Assembly: GCF_013113835.1 (NCBI RefSeq)
Contig: NZ_VTYQ01000007.1
Location: 248,001-312,000 of the forward strand
Direction of reading: 5' to 3'
DNA: 64,000 nt
Origin: Vibrio sp. RE88
Lineage (GTDB): Bacteria; Pseudomonadota; Gammaproteobacteria; Enterobacterales; Vibrionaceae
Numbering within the stretch: the first letter of the stretch is position 1; every line of letters begins with the position of its first letter. The notes below the pieces were generated by a model. It worked only from the letters and a program-made list of their open reading frames with translations. It ran no database searches and had not been told where the DNA came from. Positions 27,184 through 34,288 of the stretch are shown here, in pieces. Both the position numbers and the translations under genes were made by a program.

Positions 27184-28098
27184 TTACTGGCCTCCTTCGC
27201 GGACAATATTCACGAACAGCTCTTCGAGTCGATTGGCCTTATTGCGCATCGACAGTACTTTGATGCCCTGCTCTGTCAATTGGCTAAAGATGGCATTAAG
27301 CCCTTCACTCTTCTCGATTTCAATTTCCAGTGAACCGTTAACGACACTCTGGCTGTTCACGCCTTTCAGAGGAGGCACTTCGACCCCATCTTCCAAATCA
27401 AGTATGAAGGTTTCCACATGAAGTTTGTTCAACAACGCTTTCATTGTGGTATTTTCTATCAGCTCACCTTTACTGATGATCCCTATGTTACGACACAGCA
27501 TTTCAGCTTCTTCAAGGTAATGGGTCGTCAAAATAATCGTGATGCCTTCTTGGTTGATTTCCTTAAGAAATTCCCACATAGAACGACGCAGTTCAATGTC
27601 GACTCCCGCAGTAGGTTCATCCAGAATCAACAACTTCGGCTCGTGGACCAAAGCGCGGGCAATCATCAGGCGACGCTTCATTCCGCCCGATAAGTTTCGT
27701 GCACGTTCGTTACGTTTTTCCCACAGATCGAGCTTGGTTAAATACTTTTCGGCTCTTTGTTTCGCTAAAGTGCGTGATACTCCGTAGTACCCTGCCTGCT
27801 GTAGTACGATTTGTTCAACCGTTTCAAACTGATTGAAGTTGAACTCCTGCGGTACTAAACCTAAATTCTGCTTGGCCAGTTCCAAGCTCTGATCAATGTC
27901 GTAGCCAAACACTTTGACCTTACCGGACGTTTTGTTAACCAGAGAGGAGATGACACCAATGGTCGTCGACTTACCGGCACCATTAGGCCCCAGTAAGGCG
28001 TAAAAGTCGCCTTTGGCGACATTGAGGCTAATACCTTTCAATGCCTCAAATCCCCCCGCATAGGTTTTACGGAGCTGTTCAATTTCTAATGCGTACAT
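27184..28098 (-). CDS. yadG: ABC transporter ATP-binding protein (YadG-like)
   Basis: A 304-residue ATPase with Walker A LLGPNGAGKST, signature LSGGMKRR and Walker B LLILDEPTAGVD, partner of YadH. The start MYALEIEQLRKTY is preferred because it matches family length; the reading frame is open 35 codons further upstream but that part has no domain. The substrate is unknown. Confidence 0.88.
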   Translation of the reverse strand: MYALEIEQLRKTYAGGFEALKGISLNVAKGDFYALLGPNGAGKSTTIGVISSLVNKTSGKVKVFGYDIDQSLELAKQNLGLVPQEFNFNQFETVEQIVLQQAGYYGVSRTLAKQRAEKYLTKLDLWEKRNERARNLSGGMKRRLMIARALVHEPKLLILDEPTAGVDIELRRSMWEFLKEINQEGITIILTTHYLEEAEMLCRNIGIISKGELIENTTMKALLNKLHVETFILDLEDGVEVPPLKGVNSQSVVNGSLEIEIEKSEGLNAIFSQLTEQGIKVLSMRNKANRLEELFVNIVREGGQ

Positions 28099-28252
28099 AG
28101 TTTCAGTGTAATTGTTGGTTTTGTGCGGATGTGGGTAACGTGCGTATGCCGTTAGAGCGCCGCGAATGTAATTCAGTTTATCGTTGAATAACGATGAATA
28201 CAATTACACGATTCGATTTATTTGGAAATATGAAGTGTTGTAACTCTGTTGC

Positions 28253-28279
28253 AAAAACGCCGCTGAGAGTCAGCGGCGT
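28253..28279 (-). terminator. Intrinsic terminator after the SulP gene
   Basis: A 10-bp stem (ACGCCGCTGA / TCAGCGGCGT) with a 3-base loop, then TTTTTG on the minus strand, 19 bases past the stop codon. Confidence 0.92.
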
Positions 28280-28297
28280 GGGTAGATATTTGTCAGT

Positions 28298-29968
28298 TTA
28301 AACAGCTTGAAACTGATGCTCATCACTCTCGACGTGTTTCAAGGCTGCTTTGAGAGCCTCGTAACGGAACCTGTAGGTGTTGTCTTGAGGTACTAAATCA
28401 ATAACATGGAACTTTTCCAATTGTTGGCGAGTGCTTTCATTCGGACACAGAAGATAAACTTCGCAATTCGCTTCAAGAGCATCTTTAATCGCATTTTCCA
28501 GTGCCAACCCGACCGTTACATCAATCATAGGCACGTCCGTCAGGTCGAGGATCATCACTTCGTAATCGGAAATACTGCTATGCTGGCGTGAGATCGCTTT
28601 CGAAACGCTAAAGATCATCGGCCCAGACAAATAGAAGAACAGTACTTTATCATTCGCTCTATCCAGTAAGCCTCGCTCACTATCCGTAAGAGGAACATCA
28701 TCTTCGTCGGCATCACTGATGGCTTTGACCTGACGCGCTTGCTCACGGCTCAAACGTTCGATGATGATGATGTTAGAAATGAACACCCCAAGTCCAACCG
28801 CCACTATCAAGTCGACAAACACCGTCAGTAACATCACACCATACATGATCGCCATACCGGCAAAGCTGACTTTGTGCGCACGCTGGATGAAACTCCAATC
28901 TAGGATGTTGAAACCAACGTAAACGGCGATACCAGCCAAAACTGCCATTGGAATCGGCTCTGTGAGTCCTCCAGCGACCAAAACTACCAACGCCAGCATC
29001 AATGCACGAATAACACCGGACAGAGGAGAGCGAGCACCGACTTGGATGTTCGTCACGGTCCCCATGGTTGCACCAGCACCCGGTAGTGCGCCAAACAGGC
29101 CTGAGATCATATTTGCCAAACCTTGGCCACGCAGTTCTTTATCCGAGTTGTGTTCTTTACGCGTCAGTGAGTCACCAATAACCGCGGTCAACAGAGTATC
29201 AATACACCCGAGTGTCCCCAATACCAGCGCATCAATGACCATCTCAGTAAACATTGAAGCATCGATATGCGGAATCACCAGCGACGGTAAACCCGCCGGT
29301 ATCTCACCAATGCGGCGGATAGCCTCAGTATCGAAGATAATGACGGATAACAGAGTAACGGCAATCAATGCCACTAGCTGAGCAGGAACGTATCTACGGT
29401 ATTTTTTCGGGAAGAAGAACAAGATTCCTAAGGTCAGCAGGCCAAGAAATAGCTCGCTAAACTTCATGTTAGCAACGGTATCAGGGAGCGCGGACAACGT
29501 GCCGAGTACACCTCCAGAAGGAGCCGCATGACCAAGCAGTGGCGATAACTGTAGGATAATGAGAATCACCCCAATCCCTGACATAAAGCCAGAAATCACA
29601 CTGTACGGCATCAAGGTGACGTATTTTCCGAGCTTTAATGTTCCAAGCAAGATCTGAAATGCACCGGCCATCATCACGACCGTGAAGGTCATCGCCATCC
29701 CTGTCTCAGGGTATTTGGCCATCATACTGGTAAGGACGGCTGTCATGATCACCGTCATTGGGCCTGTAGGCTCAGAAATCAGCGAGTTGGATCCACCAAA
29801 TAAAGAGGCGAACAAACCGACCAAGATAGCTCCCCAAAGGCCAGCTTCGGCGCCAGCACCAGAGGCCACACCAAACGCCAGTGCCAATGGCAGAGAAATG
29901 ATAGCGGTGGTCACTCCACCAAAGACATCTCCTTTTAGATTGATATCTTCAAAACGACTTCCAAACAC
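28298..29968 (-). CDS. SulP family anion transporter with STAS domain (possible bicarbonate transporter)
   Basis: A 556-residue inner-membrane protein with 10-14 hydrophobic segments and a C-terminal STAS domain (about 440-545, with VMILDLTDVPMIDVTVG). It starts at GTG with a TGGAG ribosome binding site. SulP proteins carry sulfate, bicarbonate, dicarboxylates or chloride. Here it is divergent from a beta-carbonic anhydrase, and SulP/carbonic anhydrase pairing suggests a bicarbonate (BicA-like) role. Sodium or proton coupling cannot be told from sequence, and sulfate remains possible. Confidence 0.85.
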   Translation of the reverse strand: MFGSRFEDINLKGDVFGGVTTAIISLPLALAFGVASGAGAEAGLWGAILVGLFASLFGGSNSLISEPTGPMTVIMTAVLTSMMAKYPETGMAMTFTVVMMAGAFQILLGTLKLGKYVTLMPYSVISGFMSGIGVILIILQLSPLLGHAAPSGGVLGTLSALPDTVANMKFSELFLGLLTLGILFFFPKKYRRYVPAQLVALIAVTLLSVIIFDTEAIRRIGEIPAGLPSLVIPHIDASMFTEMVIDALVLGTLGCIDTLLTAVIGDSLTRKEHNSDKELRGQGLANMISGLFGALPGAGATMGTVTNIQVGARSPLSGVIRALMLALVVLVAGGLTEPIPMAVLAGIAVYVGFNILDWSFIQRAHKVSFAGMAIMYGVMLLTVFVDLIVAVGLGVFISNIIIIERLSREQARQVKAISDADEDDVPLTDSERGLLDRANDKVLFFYLSGPMIFSVSKAISRQHSSISDYEVMILDLTDVPMIDVTVGLALENAIKDALEANCEVYLLCPNESTRQQLEKFHVIDLVPQDNTYRFRYEALKAALKHVESDEHQFQAV

Positions 29969-30321
29969 AACTCGGCTCCACTGCTTAAAAAATGCTATTT
30001 TGATACTCGGTAATGAAAGTTACTCATAAAACGAACGTTTTCTGAATAACCTTATTAAAAGTGGTTAATTTAAGTAAATATTGACGCTATCTTCGGAGAA
30101 ATACCATCAAACCTCGAACTTTAACAAATACCCTAGCTCAAAGTTAGTGCGATTCTAGTCCCAACAGGCACACGTTATAACTCTTTGTTAGGTTCGCGAC
30201 TAAGTTTATGGTTTTTAACGATAGAACACGTCAGATGAGTACCTTTTTACACAGTTTTGACAGGAACGAAATTGTAACATTGTGTATAGTAGCGAAAGAA
30301 TTGTTAAGGATTGATTGTAAG
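29969..30321. promoter_or_regulatory. Divergent SulP/can intergenic region
   Basis: A 353-bp AT-rich spacer with no convincing gene. It must hold promoters for both genes. A TATAGT element about 25 bases upstream of the can ribosome binding site could be its -10, but no good -35 accompanies it. At 30028-30041 there is a 14-bp near-palindrome, AAAACG-AA-CGTTTT, on the SulP side that could be an operator of unknown type. An in-frame extension of can reaches back to about 30208, but its start lacks a ribosome binding site and the extension lacks homology to known beta-carbonic anhydrases. Confidence 0.5.
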
Positions 30322-30981
30322 ATGCCGGAAATAAAACAGCTTTTTGAAAACAACTCAAAGTGGTCTGAATCCATTAAGGCTGAACGACCAGAGTACTTTG
30401 CAAAACTTGAAGAAGGCCAGAACCCTGGATTCCTTTGGATCGGTTGTTCGGACAGCCGAGTACCTGCTGAGCGCCTCACTGGCCTGTATTCAGGCGAGCT
30501 ATTCGTTCACCGAAATGTCGCAAACCAAGTGGTCCATACGGACCTGAACTGTTTGTCTGTGGTTCAGTACGCGGTAGATGTACTGAAAGTGAAGCACATC
30601 ATCATCTGTGGTCACTATGGCTGTGGAGGAGTGAACGCAGCAATCGATAACCCGCAATTAGGGCTGATTAACAACTGGTTGCTGCACATTCGCGATAACT
30701 ACCTCAAATACAAAACAGAAATCGAATCATTGCCACGCGATCAGTGGGGCGACAAACTGTGTGAAATCAACGTGGCTGAGCAGGTATACAACCTCGGTAA
30801 CTCAACGATCTTACAAGGAGCCTGGGAACGCAGTCAGGAGATTCAAATTCACGGCGTTGTCTACGGTATCGGTAATGGCAAACTGCAAGATTTAGGTGTG
30901 CGCTGCTCAAGTCGAGAAACGCTAGAAAGCAGCCATCAGGAAGCCTTAGACAAAATTCTATCTTCACCTGTATTAGGCTAG
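30322..30981 (+). CDS. can: Beta-class carbonic anhydrase
   Basis: A 219-residue zinc enzyme interconverting CO2 and bicarbonate in the cytoplasm. The start MPEIKQLFENN is chosen because the family begins here and the zinc ligands then fall at Cys42, Asp44, His98 and Cys101, exactly as in E. coli Can; the ribosome binding site is AAGGA with longish spacing. Motifs CSDSRVPAE and GHYGCGG are intact. It is divergent from a SulP transporter, suggesting joint bicarbonate supply. Confidence 0.95.
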   Translation: MPEIKQLFENNSKWSESIKAERPEYFAKLEEGQNPGFLWIGCSDSRVPAERLTGLYSGELFVHRNVANQVVHTDLNCLSVVQYAVDVLKVKHIIICGHYGCGGVNAAIDNPQLGLINNWLLHIRDNYLKYKTEIESLPRDQWGDKLCEINVAEQVYNLGNSTILQGAWERSQEIQIHGVVYGIGNGKLQDLGVRCSSRETLESSHQEALDKILSSPVLG

Positions 30982-30984
30982 ATA

Positions 30985-31015
30985 ATAAAAGACCCGCATA
31001 AAGCGGGTCTTTTTA
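30985..31015. terminator. Bidirectional terminator between can and hpt
   Basis: An 11-bp stem (AAAAGACCCGC / GCGGGTCTTTT) with a 5-base loop and T-runs on both strands, between convergent genes. Confidence 0.93.
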
Positions 31016-31038
31016 CATTCGTATCGGATAACGTCCGT

Positions 31039-31569
31039 TTATTCCTGAGGAACCACTTTACCAATGTATGGTAAATGACGGTATTTCTGCGCGTAATCAA
31101 TACCGACGCCCACAACAAACTCATCTGGGATAGCAAAGCCGATCCAATCAACAGGCACTTCAACTTCACGACGAGAAGGCTTATCAAGCAGCGTACAAAT
31201 CGCAATTGACTTAGGTTCACGCAGAGTCAGGATTTCTTTAATTTTGTTCAGCGTGTTGCCCGTATCAATGATGTCTTCAATGATCAGTACATCTTTACCT
31301 TTGATGTCATCATCCAGATCTTTCAGAATGCGCACATCTCGCGAGCTTTCCATCGTATTGCCGTAACTAGAAGCAGTCATGAAATCAACTTGGTGAGTCA
31401 ATTCAATCTTTCGAGCCAAGTCTGCCATAAAGACAAATGAGCCACGTAGCAGGCCAACCAGCACCAAATCTTCGCTGCCTTGGTAGTGAGCGGTAATCTC
31501 TTTACCTAATTCACTTACGCGTTCCTGAACTTCTTGCTCAGAAATCATTACTTCTACTGTATGTTTCAT
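31039..31569 (-). CDS. hpt: Hypoxanthine phosphoribosyltransferase
   Basis: A 176-residue purine-salvage enzyme making IMP (and less GMP) from hypoxanthine and PRPP. The PRPP-binding signature LIIEDIIDTGNTL is intact, and the length fits the family (about 178). It is divergent from the luxR/hapR-type regulator across 306 bp, the arrangement common in vibrios. Confidence 0.95.
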   Translation of the reverse strand: MKHTVEVMISEQEVQERVSELGKEITAHYQGSEDLVLVGLLRGSFVFMADLARKIELTHQVDFMTASSYGNTMESSRDVRILKDLDDDIKGKDVLIIEDIIDTGNTLNKIKEILTLREPKSIAICTLLDKPSRREVEVPVDWIGFAIPDEFVVGVGIDYAQKYRHLPYIGKVVPQE

Positions 31570-31729
31570 ACCAATCTCATTTTCTGCATTAGCGAATACC
31601 CACTAAATACTAGTTTATATACCGCCAGATGATTTTAAGCGCGTAGTTTAACACCACTATGCAGCAGGAGAAACGTTTGCTTGATTAAAGGCTGCAATAA
31701 ACATATGCAACTACATGATCATTAGCACG

Positions 31730-31752
31730 GTATTAATAAAAATGATTATTAA
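31730..31752. promoter_or_regulatory. Candidate LuxR/HapR-type autoregulatory operator
   Basis: The sequence GTATTAATAAA followed by AATGATTATTAA resembles the consensus TTATTGATAAA / TTTATCAATAA. The left half matches 9 of 11 positions, the right half about 7 of 11. It lies just upstream of the -35 element of the regulator gene, where family members are known to autorepress. The 306-bp hpt-regulator spacer holds nothing else gene-like. Confidence 0.45.
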
Positions 31753-31766
31753 ATGAACTGAAATCG

Positions 31767-31795
31767 TTGACCTAATTCATATGCACCATTACACT
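31767..31795 (+). promoter_or_regulatory. Promoter of the luxR/hapR-type gene
   Basis: TTGACC-N17-TACACT, with a predicted start near 31802 and a leader of about 74 bases that includes the Qrr target. Confidence 0.6.
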
Positions 31796-31851
31796 CATTA
31801 CTGCGAAAGCAATAATAAAATACTAATTAGGGCAAAAGCCCACATATACAA

Positions 31852-31870
31852 CTCAATTGGCAAGGAAATA
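31852..31870 (+). promoter_or_regulatory. Predicted Qrr sRNA target over the ribosome binding site
   Basis: The segment CTCAATTGGCAAGGAAATA just before the ATG is the conserved site where Vibrio Qrr small RNAs pair (Qrr core complementary to TTGGC-AGG) to block translation at low cell density. It includes the AAGGA ribosome binding site itself. Identification rests on remembered Qrr/hapR pairing; no Qrr gene lies in the window. Confidence 0.7.
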
Positions 31871-31875
31871 TAACT

Positions 31876-32481
31876 ATGGATTCTATAGCTAAGAGACCGC
31901 GTACGCGTCTTTCACCACAAAAACGTAAACAACAACTGATGGAAATCGCATTAGAGGTGTTTGCTCGTCGTGGTATTGGTCGCGGTGGTCATGCTGACAT
32001 TGCAGAAATCGCTCAGGTTTCTGTGGCTACTGTTTTTAACTACTTCCCAACCCGTGAAGATCTGGTTGATGATGTACTTAACTACGTAGTTCGTCAGTTC
32101 TCAAACTTCCTATCAGACAATATCGACCTTGATATTCATGCAAAAGAAAACCTGCGCAACCTGACTTCGGCGATGGTTGACCTTGTTGTCAACGACTGCC
32201 ACTGGCTTAAAGTTTGGTTCGAGTGGAGTGCATCAACACGTGATGAAGTATGGCCGCTGTTTGTAACGACAAACCGCACCAACCAGCTTCTGGTTCAAAA
32301 CATGTTTATCAAGGCAATCGAGCGTGGTGAAGTATGTGATGATCACGATCCAGCAGACCTAGCGACACTGTTCCACGGTATCTGCTACTCACTGTTTGTA
32401 CAGGCCAACCGTACTCAAGATGATGAGTCTGTAAGCCGCCTGACACAAAGCTACCTAGATATGCTTTGCATCTACAAGTAA
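31876..32481 (+). CDS. luxR: LuxR/HapR/SmcR-type quorum-sensing master regulator (TetR family)
   Basis: A 201-residue TetR-family dimer (family members are 201-205 residues). The N-terminal helix-turn-helix (about 38-60, ADIAEIAQVSVATVFNYFPT) is the family's most conserved part. The C-terminal part matches the ligand-pocket/dimer domain seen in HapR and SmcR. It activates or represses hundreds of genes at high cell density (biofilm, proteases, type VI secretion, competence). It carries a Qrr target in its leader and sits between hpt and lpd. The symbol depends on species (luxR, hapR, opaR, smcR, vanT). It is unrelated to the V. fischeri LuxR autoinducer receptor. Confidence 0.95.
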   Translation: MDSIAKRPRTRLSPQKRKQQLMEIALEVFARRGIGRGGHADIAEIAQVSVATVFNYFPTREDLVDDVLNYVVRQFSNFLSDNIDLDIHAKENLRNLTSAMVDLVVNDCHWLKVWFEWSASTRDEVWPLFVTTNRTNQLLVQNMFIKAIERGEVCDDHDPADLATLFHGICYSLFVQANRTQDDESVSRLTQSYLDMLCIYK

Positions 32482-32499
32482 GCTAACCAGTGTCATATG

Positions 32500-32526
32500 A
32501 AGCCGGTTATCCACCCGGCTTTTTTG
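32500..32526 (+). terminator. Intrinsic terminator after the luxR-type gene
   Basis: A 7-bp stem (AAGCCGG / CCGGCTT) with 8-base loop and a run of T residues, 19 bases past the stop. Confidence 0.85.
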
Positions 32527-32550
32527 TGCCTGATGTAACCCCTCAAATAT

Positions 32551-32580
32551 AAAAAAACCGCTGATTACTCAGCGGTTTTT
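32551..32580 (-). terminator. Intrinsic terminator after lpd
   Basis: A 12-bp stem (AAAAACCGCTGA / TCAGCGGTTTTT) with loop TTAC on the plus strand. The minus strand shows seven T residues after the stem, 23 bases past the lpd stop. Confidence 0.9.
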
Positions 32581-32602
32581 ATCATTCAATCTTTAAGAGA
32601 AG

Positions 32603-34033
32603 TTACTTCTTCTTTTTAACTGCTTTTTTGTTTGGAAGGTCGGTGATAGAGCCTTCGAATACTTCAGCAGCCAGACCAACAGACTCGTGTAGAGTTGGGT
32701 GAGCGTGGATAGTCAGAGCGATATCTTCAGCGTCACAACCCATCTCGATAGCCAGACCGATTTCACCTAGTAGTTCGCCACCGTTAGTACCAACGATCGC
32801 ACCACCAATTACACGGTGAGTCTCTTTGTCGAAAATAAGCTTAGTCATACCGTCAGCACAGTCAGATGCGATTGCACGGCCTGATGCAGCCCAAGGGAAA
32901 GTCGCCACTTCATACTTGATGCCTTCTTCCTTCGCTTCTTTCTCAGTCTTACCAACCCATGCCACTTCTGGCTCAGTGTAAGCAATTGAAGGAATAACTT
33001 TAGGATCGAAGTAGTGCTTCTTACCAGCAATAACTTCAGCAGCAACGTGGCCTTCATGCACACCTTTGTGAGCAAGCATTGGTTGACCAACGATATCACC
33101 GATAGCAAAGATATGAGGTACGTTTGTGCGAAGCTGCTTGTCTACATTGATGAATCCACGCTCATCAATTTCTAGACCCGCTTTCTCGCCGTCGATAAGC
33201 TTACCGTTTGGTACGCGGCCGATAGCCACTAGAACTGCATCATAGCGCTCTGCTTCAGCAGGTGCTTTCTTGCCTTCCATTGACACGTAAATACCGTCTT
33301 CTTTTGCTTCAACTGCTGTCACTTTCGTTTCTAGCATTAGGTTGAACTTGTTCTTCACACGCTTAGTGTAAACTTTAACGATATCTTTATCTGCCGCAGG
33401 GATAACCTGGTCAAACATCTCAACAACGTCAACTTTAGAACCTAGTGACTGGTAAACTGTACCCATTTCTAGACCGATGATACCACCGCCCATGATAAGT
33501 AGTTTTCCAGGAACTTCTTTCAGCTCTAGTGCATCTGTAGAGTCCCAAATACGTGGGTCTTCATGCGGGATGAATGGCAGTTTAATAGGACGAGAACCAG
33601 CAGCAACGATAGCGTTATCGAAGTTTACAGTTGTTGTTTCACCTTCGCCTTCTACAAGGATAGAGTTAGGACCAGTGAATTTACCGTAACCGTTAACAAC
33701 CGTCACGTTACGCATCTTAGCCATACCGCTAAGACCACCAGTCAGTTGGTTAACAACTTTCTCTTTCCAGATACGAATTTTGTTGATGTCAGTTTGCGGC
33801 TCACCGAATACAACGCCGTGATCTGCCATAGCTTTCGCTTCTTCAATAACTTTAGATACGTGAAGAAGTGCTTTAGATGGGATACAACCCACGTTTAGAC
33901 ATACACCGCCAAGAGTGGTGTAGCGCTCGATAATTACAGTCTCAAGACCTAAGTCTGCACAACGGAAGGCAGCGGAGTAACCAGCAGGACCAGAACCAAG
34001 TACAACAACTTGGGCTTTAATTTCTTTGCTCAT
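32603..34033 (-). CDS. lpdA: Dihydrolipoyl dehydrogenase (E3)
   Basis: A 476-residue FAD enzyme that reoxidises lipoyl groups of pyruvate and 2-oxoglutarate dehydrogenase and the glycine cleavage system, passing electrons to NAD+. GSGPAGYSAA binds FAD, and the redox disulfide is CLNVGC (Cys45-Cys50). The His-Glu pair at the C-terminus is in HAHPTLHE. It lies 255 bp downstream of aceF, so it may be read both from the pdhR-ace operon and from its own promoter, as in E. coli. Confidence 0.97.
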   Translation of the reverse strand: MSKEIKAQVVVLGSGPAGYSAAFRCADLGLETVIIERYTTLGGVCLNVGCIPSKALLHVSKVIEEAKAMADHGVVFGEPQTDINKIRIWKEKVVNQLTGGLSGMAKMRNVTVVNGYGKFTGPNSILVEGEGETTTVNFDNAIVAAGSRPIKLPFIPHEDPRIWDSTDALELKEVPGKLLIMGGGIIGLEMGTVYQSLGSKVDVVEMFDQVIPAADKDIVKVYTKRVKNKFNLMLETKVTAVEAKEDGIYVSMEGKKAPAEAERYDAVLVAIGRVPNGKLIDGEKAGLEIDERGFINVDKQLRTNVPHIFAIGDIVGQPMLAHKGVHEGHVAAEVIAGKKHYFDPKVIPSIAYTEPEVAWVGKTEKEAKEEGIKYEVATFPWAASGRAIASDCADGMTKLIFDKETHRVIGGAIVGTNGGELLGEIGLAIEMGCDAEDIALTIHAHPTLHESVGLAAEVFEGSITDLPNKKAVKKKK

Positions 34034-34288
34034 TTTGACCTCTTGTAGTCATTATCCCTAACAGGCTGAGTGGGTATTGATTCTTTTGTTTAAGAGTGGT
34101 TGGTTTTAAACAGTTATTTTCAGACCGCCAACAGTTTACAGAGATGTTAATGGTGTGAAAAGCAATTCCATTTAGCCTGTGAGCTAGCCAACAATTCAGT
34201 AAGGAAAACGTTCTCCTTCACTCAATCGTCAGATGTTTCTATTAACAGAGGCGGCTAAAAAGGCCGCCTCTCAATCATCTCAATTCAA
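34034..34288 (-). promoter_or_regulatory. aceF-lpdA intergenic region
   Basis: This 255-bp spacer holds a 9-bp inverted repeat (AGAGGCGGC / GCCGCCTCT, 34247-34271) just past the aceF stop; with no long T-run it is a weak terminator or a 3' stabilising stem. At 34201-34218 there is an 18-bp near-palindrome (AAGGAAAACGTTCTCCTT, mismatched at one symmetric pair), possibly an operator. A weak minus-strand promoter TTGGCG-N17-TAAAAC could start lpdA near 34105. Confidence 0.5.

Noticed and set aside
28099..28203. 35-codon N-terminal extension of YadG
   Set aside because: It has no domain, lies in a promoter-like AT-rich region and makes the protein longer than family members.
30208..30321. N-terminal extension of can
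   Set aside because: The first ATG lacks a ribosome binding site and the extension is not conserved in beta-carbonic anhydrases; the internal ATG places zinc ligands at the E. coli positions.
31798..31815. Second LuxR operator downstream of the promoter
   Set aside because: TTACTG and CAATAA half-sites are separated by six bases, not the ten of the consensus.
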